The notes: generated by a model from the sequence alone, not told the origin. A stretch of 64,000 bases of DNA from Manihot esculenta (GCF_001659605.2 NC_035174.2:3288389-3352388), one strand, 5' to 3'; counted from the stretch's first letter, positions 1-12,661 are shown. A program made the numbers and translations.

Positions 1-797
1 CTCGTATGTTATGGTATGATGATGATACGGTATGGATAACCAGTGAGGCCCATTCTACGCCCCTGGCACTATAAAATGTTATGCTATGTTATGTTATGAT
101 AAGAGAAAGACCAATGAGGCCCATTCTACGCCCCTGGCACGATTGGAATATGTAGAGGACTATTGGTGACAAGTCCATCCTTGATGTGATTTATTTGTGA
201 TGTGTTGCATTTCATGAAAGCATGAAATTTAAATTGAATGTTTATTTATTCTGCTCATTGGACTTTATAGCTCACCCCTCTCCCTTAACCCCCAGGTTTG
301 CAGGTACAGGGTAGACCAGGAGGTCAGCAGGAGTAGAGTCATGTTTTATGTTATAGATAGATGTGGACATGAATATGATGTAATATAAAAAGTATAGTAT
401 GGAAATGTAATGTAATGATGCTTATGGAAGTTTAGAGTTGTGCTTGACCATAGTATGTTGTTAATCCCTTTTTAGTACAAGATCTTAAATGTTTAATGAT
501 GATTATGTAAACCAAGCTTAATGTATGTTATGATACCCCATTGGAGTATTTGATGAGAACTCCAGTGAGAGGTTTTATATTATGATTTGTGCATGCACAG
601 GTTAAGCTTGGTGAAGGAATGAATGAATGAACGAATGAATGAATAAATGAGAAAGTTTTAAATTTTTATGTAATTGTTGATCATGTATGGGATTAAACAG
701 GTATACAGGATGTATGTTAGGCTTGCTACGGGTTCCGGCGGCCTTAAGCCGATCTGGATCCTAGCGCCGGCAGCGGTCCGAATTTCGGGTCGTTACA
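1..797 (+). mobile_element. 3' end of a Ty3/gypsy LTR retrotransposon (internal tail plus 3' LTR)
   Basis: The last 80 bases, ending in GGGTCGTTACA at 797, match in inverted orientation the LTR end at 12678-12760, where a tRNA-Met primer-binding site directly follows. The shared TGTGGACATG block at about 362 marks the probable LTR start, giving an LTR of about 436 bp (362-797). Bases 1-361 would be the non-coding tail of the internal region and include a 72-bp tandem repeat. No coding domain is visible. It may be a complete element cut by the window edge or a fragment. Confidence 0.7.
44..140. repeat. 72-bp tandem repeat, two units
   Basis: The 25-base block starting GAGGCCCATTCTACG occurs at 44 and again at 116, separated by related TATG-rich sequence. 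It lies in the retrotransposon tail just before the 3' LTR. Confidence 0.75.
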
Positions 798-959
798 ATA
801 ATTGTCAAAGATGAAAGACTCCAGGCAAGACTATATATACAATGCTTATTGACGCAATATCAATAGGTAGAATAGAAAAGCAGATAACTCTTAAACACTT
901 CCACAGTTTACAAATCTATCAAAGACCAACACAATTTGATTCGTCAGTATAACTTTCAC

Positions 960-1180
960 TCAATCACTCAACTTTAGATTTTTTTCCAGTTCCATCACTC
1001 AACTTAGATTTCTTTCCTAAACTTACCATGACTTCAATTTGAGTATCATTAAAATCATTGTGACCAGATGCTGTAGGTCTCTCTCTAGGTTAATCTAAGC
1101 TAATTTTCACTCAAAGTCACTCAACTTAGGTTTTTTGGTTTTTCAGCACCGGTAGTAAGCTTCAATTACTTTGACAACTT
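960..1180. repeat. CACTCAACTTAG-type short direct repeats
   Basis: The phrase CACTCAACTT followed by TAG and a T-rich stretch recurs near 963, 997 and 1108. It resembles the ends of short non-autonomous plant elements, but no clear terminal inverted repeats or target duplications were found. Confidence 0.3.
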
Positions 1181-1780
1181 TAGTTTCAGTAAATGTGAAG
1201 TCCCTACTATCTGTAGTAGTTGGTTTACATATTATTATTATTATTATTATTGATGATGATGGTGGCGGTATCTGTAACAGTAACTAGGTTCATAGATGAC
1301 TATATCAATGGCTTTTCAAGAAAAGTCATTTTCTACACAACTGAATACCCATACAAACAACCACAGAAGAAGATAAAGATCATCTTATCACATGATTGTA
1401 TTTGTAAAGGAACTCTTAGAGAGCCATAACTAAGAGTACACAAAAATTCACGACTTGATTTTACATTTAGAAGAACTTAAGTGTTGAAAAACCAATACTA
1501 AATTCATTTTGGCATGAAAATAAACCAACTCCACATGGCAGGCAATTAGGACCTAACTGTAAGCACACTCCAAGAGCACATAGCGATATCTCCATTTGGT
1601 GCCATTGTAATTTATTACTGATGATATGTTTTCTTACAAACAGCATAAATAAATAATAGTAAGTGGAAATCATTGCCAGCAGAAGTATATATGTTGGTAT
1701 TAAATGGCAAATTTATGCAGTGAACAGAGCAAGCCAGCAATAGAGTGAGAGAGAGAGAGGGAGAGAGGAGGGAGCAAAAC

Positions 1781-2458
1781 CTGGAGTGAATGGCATTGAA
1801 GGAGCCTTATAAACCCCTTTTCTGAAGTACACATCAATGAAGTTAAGCCCAATGGCTTTGTTTTTCACACGTATCTCACCTTCACCTGGCTCTCCTATCT
1901 CCACATCCTCCCATTTCAGAACCTAGTGTCATTAGATACACATATAAGTGAAAAATGACTAACTTAAGAATAAGCAGAACGTCCACTGTTCTTCAAATGA
2001 AAATTCTAAAATAATTATATGGAACAGAACCTAGATATGCAATTTATTTAGGTGTATACATTACTGGAAATGCTGCTAGTCCATACAACTTGTTTAATCC
2101 CGGTCAAACTTAAAATGAAATCTCATGGATCAACATCTAGCTAATAGAAAATGGGTACCCATTAATTCACACAGATGAATTTGATCAAAGACACGACCTT
2201 TGATCATAGATTTCAGATAAGAATATAAGTGGAGAAAGAAATACAGACCTCAGGTCCACCAAGCTGATGAACCCTAATAGCTTTGACCATTTTGGGTGGT
2301 GCTGCAGTGGCAAGCGCTCTAGCGAATGGTTTTCTGTGGGTTGGTAAACTGGGAGAGTGAAGAGAAGATGGTAATCTGCGGAGAGAATGGGATGGACGAA
2401 ACAGTTGTTTAGGAATGAAGATGGAGGGATGGTTCCACGACTTCACTCTTAAGCCCAT
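1781..2458 (-). CDS. Quinone oxidoreductase-like protein, N-terminal two exons (incomplete gene)
   Basis: Exon 1 is 2458-2249 (70 codons) and exon 2 is 1922-1781 (142 nt); they are joined by a GT-AG intron in phase 0. Exon 1 has a basic, serine-rich leader of about 55 residues that looks like an organelle transit peptide, then [14 protein letters not shown], the usual start of zeta-crystallin/quinone oxidoreductases of the medium-chain dehydrogenase family. Exon 2 continues with [19 protein letters not shown], the conserved catalytic-domain entry of the family, and stops at a donor after PFTPG. Such enzymes reduce quinones with NADPH. The NADPH-binding half is not found between 1780 and 1. 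The Ty3/gypsy end at 797 may lie within the next intron, with the remainder outside the window, or the gene may be truncated. Confidence 0.75.
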
Positions 2459-4780
2459 CTACCAAACAATTGACCCTTGTTTTGTTGCTTTCTCTTGTGT
2501 ATTGTATAGAGACGGAATGAGGAGGACTATACGTTAAGCACATATAACCGGTATCGGTGGGACCACTCAATTATGTCCGTTGGATCTTGTAGGTTTCTCA
2601 CAGTAATTATTTTGGTTGCTTGGTGGGCGTTGGGCTGCTGCAGCGGCCTCTCTGGACCAAATCTCGGCCTATGGCGTAAGAGGACCACCTTGTAGTAGTA
2701 GTATACCACTTACTCCTTTCAGAGCCTGAACCGCAGTGTCCGCCCAGTGTGCGCCATTTTCATGTCTATTATTTCGTGGAAAAGCTTCCTGGGCTAGATC
2801 TAGACTATGATCTCCATTCCCAAACTTAGCAAAATGGGCTTCTATTTTGAAATTATTGTAATCTGATTATAATGAACAGGGTCTCTTAACAGAATTACAA
2901 AATTAAGGCAATAGGAAAATAATCTGTTTACCCAATAAGAAAAGGTAATTAACAATTGAGTGTGGACCCGTGAGACATGAGCACATAGATTATTGATGGG
3001 TACTTGGTTTCTTCAATTATTGCTTACTTAAGTTGGATATATCTCAAGGGACAATTCAGTAGGAGGGTATGCCCCATCATTGTATATGTTCACATTACAT
3101 ACTCATTGCTTCTTAACATTTAAAAATATCTAGGGTTGTGGGCTCGTGTGACATATGGATGAAATGATATTGAAAGAGTCCATGAATCTGTTGATAAAGA
3201 ATAGTAAAGTGGGGCGACCAAACTCTTTTCTTATGTAAAAATAATAGAATTCCATTGAGTGGAATAGTTTTTCCAATATCTGATGTTCAGATTTCTAGGA
3301 TTATTATGTCTTATACTAGATATATAATATATATGCACACATTTTTATTAAAATTCATTTTATTTGCTCATTTAATTTTTAAATTGTCAAATAAATTAAT
3401 TTATAAAATTGATACATAATATTCACCCGTTTACGCATCATCATGAAAAGGAAAAAAAAAAATTATTCGCAGTCATTTAAGAAAACAGTTGTGGTCATCA
3501 TACTTTATCCTTGACAAAAAGGTAAGATTACACTAGTGCTGCTATTTTTACGTATTATTGCTCATTTGTCTTTTCATTTTTTATGCAGAAGAAATATCTT
3601 GAAATAGAAAAATAGATGGTTTAATTGGTTAAATTAATTAATTGGAAAAATTCTTTTTTCTAAAACCTCTTAAAACTCTTTGATATTCGAATTTAGTTTG
3701 AATTAAGTCGAGTTGAAATTTTATAAAATTTATATTCATTTATTAAAAAGTTTTATAAGTTCGAAGTCGAACTCGATTAAAAAATTAAATACTATAATTG
3801 AGTTTAATTTGAATTCAACTCGTGAAAAATTTATTTAAATTAATAACGAAGCTAATTCGAAGAATTTGAAAGTTTAATTAAAAAAATTTATTAATAAAAT
3901 TTAATTAATTTAATTTTTTAAATATTAAAATTTTAAACTAAAAAATTAAAAGAGATTTTAATAAAATTAAATATAATTTAATTAAAATATATTGTAATCA
4001 AATTATTAATTTAAAATATAATAGAAAATGAAATTTTTATTTAGAGAAGAGTTTTATCTTTTATTTTTATAAGTTTTCGATTGAAATATTATTTCAATAA
4101 TTTTTAATATCTCATATATAAAATTATATTATATTAAATTTATAGTGTAGTGTTGTAATTTTTCTAAGGTTTTGGTTCTATTCTCATCAATAATAAATGA
4201 TTAACTTTTTTTATTATTTAAATTTTAATATTTTAATATTTTTATTTTTTATTTTTTTATTATTTAAGTTTTAATATTTAAATATTTATTTATTTATAAT
4301 ATCAAATATTATTTATTATTCAAATACTAATTATAAAATTTTTAATTAATTATATAAAATATATTTAATATAAAATTATCAATATAGTACTAAATTTAAT
4401 AATTATTTAGTTAAATATTTATATTATATGAAAAAATAATTGAAGTATATATAATAAATATATATGAAGGATCTATATTGACGAGAGAAATTTTTTTAAA
4501 TTATATAGTTTTAATTAATTTTTTTTAAATTATATAATTTTAATTAAATTTATATAATTTTATTATTAATATCAATAAACATTTTTATATAAAATTTATT
4601 AATATATTATCATTATTATTAGTTAATTATTCATATATTATTATTTATTTTTATTTAAATATATAATTTATATTAAATTATTTTATATTGTATAAAAAAC
4701 ACTATACATATAATATAACTATAAAATATTATATAAAATAAATATATTAATATAAATATAATCAATTTAAATTATATATA

Positions 4781-4783
4781 TAT

Positions 4784-4814
<31 letters not shown>

Positions 4815-4816
4815 TT
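4781..4816. repeat. (TTTA)n microsatellite
   Basis: About nine consecutive TTTA units at the end of the AT-rich tract. Confidence 0.9.
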
Positions 4817-4904
4817 CATAACCGCTGGATTTTACCATTTCAATTCGAGGCCTGACCCATGACGACAGCCTTTTAGCTGAGGGCTTTTGAGCCTCTCTAA
4901 TGAA

Positions 4905-5015
4905 CCAGACTCAACCCGTTCGGCCTTAAGACTGGACTCCCTTTAAGTTTTTCAATTGGGTCGATCTAGTCCGTTCGGCGTTAAGATCAGACCTCCTTTG
5001 AATTTCAGTCCTAAT
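4905..5015. repeat. Degenerate 54-bp direct repeat
   Basis: CCGTTCGGCCTTAAGA near 4917 and CCGTTCGGCGTTAAGA near 4971, each followed by a CTCC-TTT-AATTT-like stretch, suggest two diverged units about 54 bp apart. No coding meaning is seen. Confidence 0.5.
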
Positions 5016-5820
5016 CTCATCTTTTAGTCCAGTCTAAAAAAGAAGAAGTAGTCAGTTTATATGCCTGAGTCCATCCGCATACATGTGATGAGAGAATTAA
5101 ATGAAAAAAATAATTTCTTACATTCGTTATACCTAGTTTGATTAATTTATGATAATTTATTTTTAGATGAGACTAAATTTATATTAAATATATTAAATTT
5201 TAAAATATTAAATTTAAAAAATAAAATTAATTATATATATTAAGAAATATATTTTTTTTAAAACTAAAAATTAGAGATAAAAAAAATAAAAATTAAAATC
5301 TCTCAAATTTAATTATAAACACTTTATCACCTAATTAATTATATGAATACTAAAAAATATAAAATGTATTGAGTAGAAAATTTCTGCATGAAATAGATAA
5401 TCCCTATCATTGTCAAAAAGGAAGGGGCAAAAAACGAAAGGCCAGTAATGGTGTGGCAGAACTTAAACAACAGAGGCCCAACCAAAATCACAGGGCTTGC
5501 CTATGTCTGTCTTTGCCAGATTTAGCTCTGCATCATTGTGCAGTTTCTTGCATCATCATTCTGTAAATACCATTATTCATAACTTCATTTTTATTTGAAA
5601 AAACCCACATACCCTTACAAAGTTCAATTCTACCGTCATCTTATTGTCTTTCTCTCCTCACACTTTTCCATACAAATCTCGAACTGAGTTCCCACTTGAC
5701 CCAACACTTACAATCTCTCTCACACTATACCCAGATCTTATTTATCTGTTCTTTCTCTTCCTTGCAATTTTTAAATTATTCTCACTGCTCTAATCTAACA
5801 GGAATCACAACTCAATAGAG

Positions 5821-7749
5821 ATGAAGAACACCCATTTGCTAAAACTCATTCTTGGACTAACTTCTGCTACGGTTTTTATCAGTCTCATACTTGCCATCTT
5901 ACTTTACTTGAAAAGAAAAGCAAGAAATGGCAGCAATGACGTAGAAAGGCCTGAAATCAAGCATGGGGATGACATAGAAACAGAGGACTTGTTGACATTC
6001 CAGGGTGGGGAAGACCTCATAATCGGTGACATTCTTGATGCACCAGGAGAGGTGATAGGGAAATCCAAATATGGTACTTTGTACAAGGCCTTGCTGCCCA
6101 GAAGCAACTCTGTGAGGCTGCTTAGGTTCTTGAGGCCAACATGCACCACAAGGGCTAAAGATTTTGGGGAGGCGATACAGTTGCTGGCAAGCATTAGACA
6201 TCCTAATTTGGTCCCTCTTTTGGGATTCTACGGAGGGCCGAGAGGTGAAAAGCTTCTTGTTCACCCGTTTTTCAGACGTGGCAGCCTGGCTCTGTTCATC
6301 AGAGGTAAAACTTCTGTTTGGTTGCTTAGAAAATATCCACATATGCTCTGTAAAAACTATAAGATTCATACATTTCCTGTTGGTCATTAGCTTCTCTAAT
6401 TATGCTGATTGACATTTGATTTTTATTTTTTCACAAATAAGTAAAAAGAGTAACTAAGGAATAATGGAAGAAGTGTAACAATCATGTACTACGTAATGGA
6501 CTCACAAATTTAAGCATGCATAGCCAATTCTGCAACTGATTTCCATATTTCATTTTTCATTTTTCCAGTCTTATTTTTATACTGATTTCCATTTCTAAAG
6601 ATCATCAAATTTCTTTTGATTATATATTTAATGCATTAATGGAGTTTTACATAATTTGGTTTGGCATCTTGAAACTCGCATTGATATTGGCAATCAGATC
6701 AAGTACATACATTTATATCTTTTCCTCTCTAATCTTCCAATTGCAATTATGTTCATTTATTTAGTTTGTCTGGTCTTTCTTGGGGTTGAGTGGTTGGGGT
6801 GTAAGTTTTCAAAGAGGATTCTTTATCTGGATTTGGACTCAAAATCTTGTTTTGCCTGCATCACTTTATCTCTGATTTGGCAAGTAGTCAACCGTTTTTG
6901 TTTTTTTCAGTCCTTGATTTATTTCTGTCGGCATTCACCTTTTGTCTTAACTTCGTTTACCCTCACGTAATAACCTTACTTTTTATTTTTTTTTTATTTG
7001 ATAATTATAATGACCTTGCTTTTAATGATTCTGTGTTACTGTGTTTCAACTTTACTCCAAATTTCTAGACGTTCCAAGTAAATTCCTGCCGATGAAGTAC
7101 CTTTTAAGTTGCAGTAAATCTTGAATGGTCCTACAATGTTAGTTTTCTATGGGCAGATGGAAATGCTGAGTCTCGCAAATGGACCATCATTTATAGGATA
7201 TCTGTTGGCATAGCCAAGGGATTAGATCATCTTCACACAGGACTCCAGAAGACTGTAATTCATGGGAATCTCAAGCTGAAAAACATTTTGTTAGATCGAA
7301 ATTACCAACCATACATATCAGACTTCGGCCTACATCTCCTGTTGAATCCTACTGCTACCCAAGAAATGCTTGAAGCTTCTGCAGCTGATGGATACAAAGC
7401 TCCTGAGCTTGTCAAAATGAAAGATGCAAGTGAGCAGACTGATATATACAGCCTCGGGATAATGTTGCTTCAACTACTTTCAGGGAAGGAACCAATGAAT
7501 GAGAATCCAAACTCTGGTGATGATTTTCATCTGCCAACTTTCATGAGAAATGCAGTCCTCGATAGGAGAATTACAGATTTATATCATCCAGACGTACTTG
7601 TTAGCAATAACAGTGATAGTGAAAGTCCTGTTACTGAGGAACGTGTGCTCAAATTCTTTCAGCTTGCTATGTCATGTTGTTCCCCTTCGCCTTCGCTTAG
7701 ACCAAACACTAGGCAGGTCCTCTGTAAGCTTGAAGAAATTGGAAGATGA
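5821..7749 (+). CDS. Receptor-like pseudokinase, TMKL1-like, without extracellular LRRs
   Basis: Two exons, 5821-6304 and 7157-7749, split codon phase 1, 358 aa. Residues about 6-29 form one hydrophobic transmembrane segment followed by a basic stop-transfer stretch (LKRKARN); almost nothing lies outside the membrane. The rest is a protein-kinase fold most like the kinase domain of Arabidopsis TMKL1. Catalytic residues look lost. The beta-3 lysine position reads VRLLR, the HRD loop reads HGN, and the glycine loop is reduced (GKSKYGTLY); DFG is kept (SDFGL). A signalling scaffold or decoy role is an inference from these losses. Exon 2 and its flanks are duplicated at 9994-11310. The first ATG of the frame is used; the upstream region is CT-rich with no competing start. 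Confidence 0.85.
6305..7156 (+). other. Intron of the pseudokinase gene
   Basis: GTAAAA donor and GGGCAG acceptor. Its 3' third, from about 6874, is the start of the segment duplicated downstream. No coding or RNA gene seen. Confidence 0.8.
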
Positions 7750-8225
7750 TAAAATATCTATCTATTTTGTGGGAAGTTGAACTGGGCTCTTGTGTTGGGC
7801 CTAAGGTGGTGTTTGAGAGAAAAGGACATTGGCCTGTGCAGGAGAGCACAATTGCTTAGTCTCTAGAAGCAAAAAAGTGGAGATGGTGATGTATACGGTT
7901 AAAGAGAAGATTCCAACAAACCCATGATTGATACTGATTAGGTCACTTCAACCATGAACCATCCAACAAGAATAGAGCAATTGTGATTGACATTGTTGGA
8001 TTTTGGAAATCTTTTATTGCCAAAAGTATCAGCAACAAAAGACAGTGGATCTCATATGGTCCCAGTTTTGCCTTGTCAAGGCATGTAAGGTCTATTAGAA
8101 AGAGTCAATTATCAATAGCGAAAGTTCTCGTGTTTCTTTACGCTGCCTGAGCGAGGTACATCTAAACATTTCCATTTCTTGAAGATAAAATTGCATGATT
8201 CGGCAAGTTAGATTGCTGTTTTTCT
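6874..8225 (+). repeat. Segmental duplication, copy 1 (intron end, exon 2 and 3' flank)
   Basis: Sequence from the second part of the intron through exon 2 and about 475 bp of 3' flank is repeated in the same orientation at about 9994-11310. Exon 2 is almost unchanged between copies while the non-coding flanks carry more differences and small indels. Confidence 0.9.
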
Positions 8226-8523
8226 CTGCTAATGAGACCAAACAGGCATGTTTCCCAGCATCCTATGGCATCTTCTATTGACCTTGCAGTGAGGTGATTG
8301 TGAAGGCGTTTCTTTTGTTTTTTGTTTTATTTTAATTTTTCTAATCCATCAAAAAGTAAGGTGATTCTGTAGCACATTAATTATTGTAATTAACACTAAT
8401 AATCAATGAAATTGAAATCCGTGGAGAAAGAAAATGAATAAGTAAAACACGAAAATACTCAAAGTTTGATTATTCCAAAAACTTAACAAAGCAAAAAAGC
8501 CTCAGAACTAACAGAAATCAATC

Positions 8524-9721
8524 ATCAAACACAAGCAAGACTCTCAATATACTCGTAAGCATTACAATACACAAAGTTGGAGGCGTCCTTGCAAAAAGGA
8601 TCAAAATCACAAAGCTTCTTAAAACTTCCATCCTTAAAGTTATACTTCAAGAATAATGCTGGTATATGCAGCACCATATAATCCTCGTCGTCGCTTTCTC
8701 CCATTATAATACTCTGTATTTGAAAAATATAGTAATTCAACGCATAATGATCAAGATAGGATCTAATCATTCCAGGAAATGCACTTACAACTCCTTCAAG
8801 ATTAACACGATACTTGACATCCCATCCTGAATAGTCCCTTTTCATCTCACACACATTGAACTGTGTAGAGGGCGGAGTATAAATTTCAATCAGGAGCAGA
8901 TGTCCTTTAGACTCGTTAAAATATTTGACCCTTCTTCGATACCAATCGTCTGGAGTTGGAGGCATTGGCATTTCTTCAATTTTTTCTTGCTCGACATCAA
9001 AACGTACAGAAGGACCTGAATCAGTATACCAATGAACAGAACCATTCCAGAAAACCCCTCCGTAGAATCCAACATCGAAGGGTAGATTGAAAGTCGCAGT
9101 TGATGAGGCCCTCCATTGACCGATTTCTGGAGAGTAAGTCAGTATTCTATATTCTGGTTCTGAAATGTCGTCTTGATGTACGCAAATAACTTTGTAGTAA
9201 GGTGATTTCTTTGGATCAAAAGCTAAATAAAGACCAGCAGTTTCACCAACTTGAGTCAGTGGAGGAAGTAATTTCCATTGCTTGGTAGTAGGATTGCAAA
9301 TGTAATACCTTTGTTTGCGTGAATATCTACAGAAACTACCACACAATAGTAATCCATTACTGGACTGAATGACTTCGATAACAGATGTGTGATTAAAAAA
9401 ATTCAGAGTGTTGAAGGGTGGATTAGAATGGTTAGAATCAAGCTCGATGAAGTCGAATTCAAAGTTGACTAGACTTCTTTGTGCCAAGAGAGCACAAGGA
9501 GAGTTGGAGGGGTTCAGGCGAAAGTAGAAGAGAGGATTGGAGATGAGAGAGAGCCAACGCTTGGATACACACTTGAATCTGAGAAGGGATTTGACGGGCA
9601 GACGGAGAAGGATTTGGGTTAAGAGATCATCGTTGTTGGCAATTGTCTCCGCCGATAATGATCGTAATGAAGGGAAGATTATTTTGATTCTGATTCTTTT
9701 GGGAGAGGACATGATGATCAA
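8524..9721 (-). CDS. F-box protein with F-box-associated domain
   Basis: Single-exon reading frame of 398 aa; the ATG at 9721 could equally be the fourth-residue methionine (MSSPKR). The F-box lies at about residues 30-65, with LLTQILLRLPVKSLLRFK and the following CVSKRWLSLI. From about residue 110 come blade motifs of an F-box-associated interaction domain: SSNGLLLCG, ICNPTTKQW, YKVICV, and VFWNGSVHWY. Family members bind SKP1 through the F-box and present targets to SCF ubiquitin ligases; the target here is unknown. The gene is intact and lies between the two pseudokinase copies on the other strand, so it was inserted between them or was spanned by the duplication. Confidence 0.92.
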
Positions 9722-9993
9722 GTTCTTTTGTAGAATGAAATTCTTAATACATGACTTTATTCCTGCAAAAAGAGGAATGTAATTTATAGGTTCTATGCCC
9801 TAAAAGAAGATTGTTGTGTAAGAAATTGAAGCTGATTCTCAAGAACGTCTAGACTTAGAAAATTGATTTTATTTATTATTCTTTGGAGTTAGATAAACCA
9901 GATACTAAGCTTATGAGATATAGGTGGGAAAAAAAAAAAGAAAAAGTCAGCAAAACTGCTAGCTTGCCAAGAAATCTCCCCAACTATCGGATT

Positions 9994-11310
9994 GATTTTG
10001 GCGAGTAGTCAACCGTTTTTGTTTTTTTCTGAGTCCTTAATTTATTTCTGTTGGCATCTACCTTTTGTCATTTTCCCTTAAAACATCCCCTTCTGGTTTA
10101 ACCTCGTTTACCTTCATGTAATAACCTTGCCTTTTTTTTTTTTTTGGTAATTATAATGACCTTGCTTTTAATGATTCTCTGTGTTACAGTGTTTCAACTT
10201 TACTCCAAATTTCTAGATGTTCTAAGTAAATTCTGTCCTTAAAGTACTTTTGAAAATCTTGAATGGTTAAACAATGTTCTCTATGGGCAGATGGAAGTGC
10301 TGAGACTCGCAAATGGACCATCATTTATAGGATATCTATTGGCATAGCCAAAGTATTAGATCATCTTCATACAGGACTTCAGAAACCTGCAATTCATTGG
10401 AATCTCAAGCTGAAAAACATTTTGTTAGATCCCAATCACCAACCATACATATCAGACTACGGCCTATATCTCCTGTTGAATCCTACTGCTGGCCAAGAAA
10501 TGCTTGAATCTTCTGCAGCTGATGGATCCAAAGCTCCTGAGCTGGTCAAAATGAAAGATGCAAGTGAGCAGACTGATATATACAGCCTCGGGATAACGTT
10601 GCTTCAACTACTTTCAGGGAAGGAACCAATGAATGAGAATCCAAACTCTGGGGATGATTTTCATCTGCCAACTTTCATGAGAAATGCAGTCCTCGATAGG
10701 AGAATTACAGATTTATATCATCCAGATGTACTTGTTAGCAATAACAGTGATAGTGAAAGTCCTGTTACTGAGGAACGTGTGCTCAAATTCTTTCAACTTG
10801 CTATGTCATGGTGTTCCCCTTCTCCTTCGCTTAGACCAAACATTCGGCAGGTCCTCTGGAAGCTTGAAAAAATTGGAAGATGATGACATATTTCTTTTGT
10901 GGGAAGTTGAACTGGGCTCTTGAGTTGGGTCTAAAGTGGTGTTTGATTAAAACGAGCATTGGCCTGTGCAGGGAGAGCAGACGTTTAAAGAGAAGATTCC
11001 AACAAACCCATCATTGACACTGATTTGATCACTTCAACCATGAACCATCCAACAAGAATAGTGCAATCATGATTAACATTGTCGGATTTTGGGAATTCTT
11101 GTTGCCAAAAGTATCAGCAACAAAAGATTGTGGATCTCATATGGTCCCAGCTTTCCCTTGTTAAGGCATATTAGAAAGAGTCAATTATCAATAGCGAAAT
11201 TTCTTGTGTTTCTTTATGCTGCCAGAGCAAGGTACATCTAAACATGTATGTGCCATTTCCATTTCTTGAAGATCAAATTGCATGATTCCGCAAGTTGGAT
11301 TGTCGTTTCT
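9994..11310 (+). repeat. Segmental duplication, copy 2
   Basis: Same orientation copy of 6874-8225, beginning at a GATTTTGGCGAGTAGTC block and ending near CGCAAGTTGGATTG. It lacks the first exon and promoter of the source gene. Confidence 0.88.
10291..10883 (+). pseudogene. Truncated copy of the pseudokinase (exon 2 only)
   Basis: Corresponds to exon 2 of 5821-7749, including its GGGCAG acceptor and the same stop, with the frame open throughout. Exon 1 (membrane anchor and N-lobe) is absent, so no complete kinase-like protein can be made unless a new first exon exists. The motifs have decayed further: HGN is now HWN, DFG is now DYG, and GYKAPE is GSKAPE. The ATG at 10263 falls in the former intron and could only give a 206-residue C-lobe fragment. 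Confidence 0.85.
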
Positions 11311-11729
11311 TCGTTATTATTATCATTACATCTCTAAAATTTTCTTTCCACATTTCTATACATGCAGTTATTTAGCTATTTTTTTTATAAAGAGACAAAG
11401 GATTGGGATTGAAAATTTAATACACTTGCCAATGAATTAAACTTATGAATGCTCTAACTATTTCTTAATTACATAGGATTAAACATATCATAAAATATAT
11501 TAGTACACTTATAATTAAAAATAATAAGTGATCATTCTCAAAATAATAATAATATATATTTCAAAAAATTATGAAAAAGTATGGGTATAAAATATATTCT
11601 TGATCAAACATAATTTAGCCACATTTTTATTATCTTTATTATTGCTTAAATACACATTTTCCAGCTTAATTTATGGTTTTTGTTATGTTTTTATAGGAAA
11701 GAAAGAAAATAGAAAGTTAGAGACATATA
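11311..11729. other. AT-rich spacer, nothing recognised
   Basis: Low-complexity A/T sequence between the duplicated segment and the retrotransposon remnant. No open frame or repeat boundary could be defined. Confidence 0.5.
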
Positions 11730-11739
11730 AACCATGCTC

Positions 11740-12350
11740 TCTCAGAGTCTGCAGAACTGTCCTCAGATGCTAGGCATGCTCCTCTGCATCTCTGGAATAC
11801 ACTAAAATATCATCGATGAAGACAATAACAAAGTGATTCAGATACTCACTGAAAACTCTGTTCATGAGATCCATAAATGCTGCAGGGGTGTTAGTCAACC
11901 CGGACGGTATTACTAAGAACTCATAATGCCCATATCTGGTCCTGAAAGCTGTCTTTGGCACATCTGCTTCTCTGACTCTCAGCTGATGATACCCGGACCT
12001 CAGATCTATTTTAGAGAAACAACCTGCTCCAGCTAGCTGGTCAAATAGATCGTCGATCCTCGGTAGGGGATACTTATTCTTGGTAGTGACCTTGTTCAAC
12101 TGCCTGTAGTCGATACAAAGTCTGAGGGATCCATCCTTCTTTCTGACAAATAGCACTGGAGCACCCCAAGGTGAGGTACTAGGGCGGATGAAACCCTTAT
12201 CTACCAAGTCCTGCAACTACTCTTTCAGCTCTTTTAACTCTGCTGGCACCATCCTATAGGGAGGAATAGAGATAGGTCTGGTACCAGGCAGCAATTCTAT
12301 TGCAAACTCTATCTCCCTATCAAGTGGTAGTCCTGGAAGCTCGGCTGAGA
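11740..12350 (-). pseudogene. Ty3/gypsy reverse transcriptase fragment
   Basis: The longest open piece is 12216-11770 (148 codons). It shows the RT fingers and palm motifs: [47 protein letters not shown], and the catalytic FIDDILVYS. Homology extends upstream to about 12350 across an in-frame TAG near 12217, and downstream across another TAG near 11773. The sequence style is that of chromovirus-type plant elements. It cannot encode an active enzyme. Confidence 0.9.
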
Positions 12351-12661
12351 AGACGTCTAGAAACTCTCAGACTACTCAGGAGGACGAGTATCTGAACCCT
12401 CATTCACTGGTGGGACTCCAGTCAATCGTGCAGATCGACGAGTTCCTCTCATCTTAACTGTCTGGAAAACAAAACATAACAGCACACATCAGCAACATCA
12501 TATAACAACAATGCACATGCATAACTCATGGCATTACACCTCAGCAAATAGACAGGATGCAACATCCTATCCTAGTGGATATGCTTTTCCTATTGTGCTT
12601 GACCTACTAAAACCTCTATGAGCCCGACACTCTCTCTCTAGGTCCGACCATATGAACTTAG

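Larger units (their letters stand above)
2459..5820. other. Intergenic, mostly AT-rich, no gene seen
   Basis: Divergent promoter space between the oxidoreductase gene (minus) and the pseudokinase gene (plus). From about 3300 to 4820 it is very AT-rich with no sustained reading frame. A TTTA microsatellite is at 4781-4816, and a moderately GC-rich island at 4820-5040 contains a degenerate repeat. Confidence 0.6.

Noticed and set aside
1220..1429. 69-codon plus-strand frame
   Set aside because: Begins in an ATT microsatellite (leucine/methionine run) and shows no protein family features.
5899..6387. 162-codon minus frame opposite pseudokinase exon 1
   Set aside because: Antisense shadow of a well-supported kinase-fold exon.
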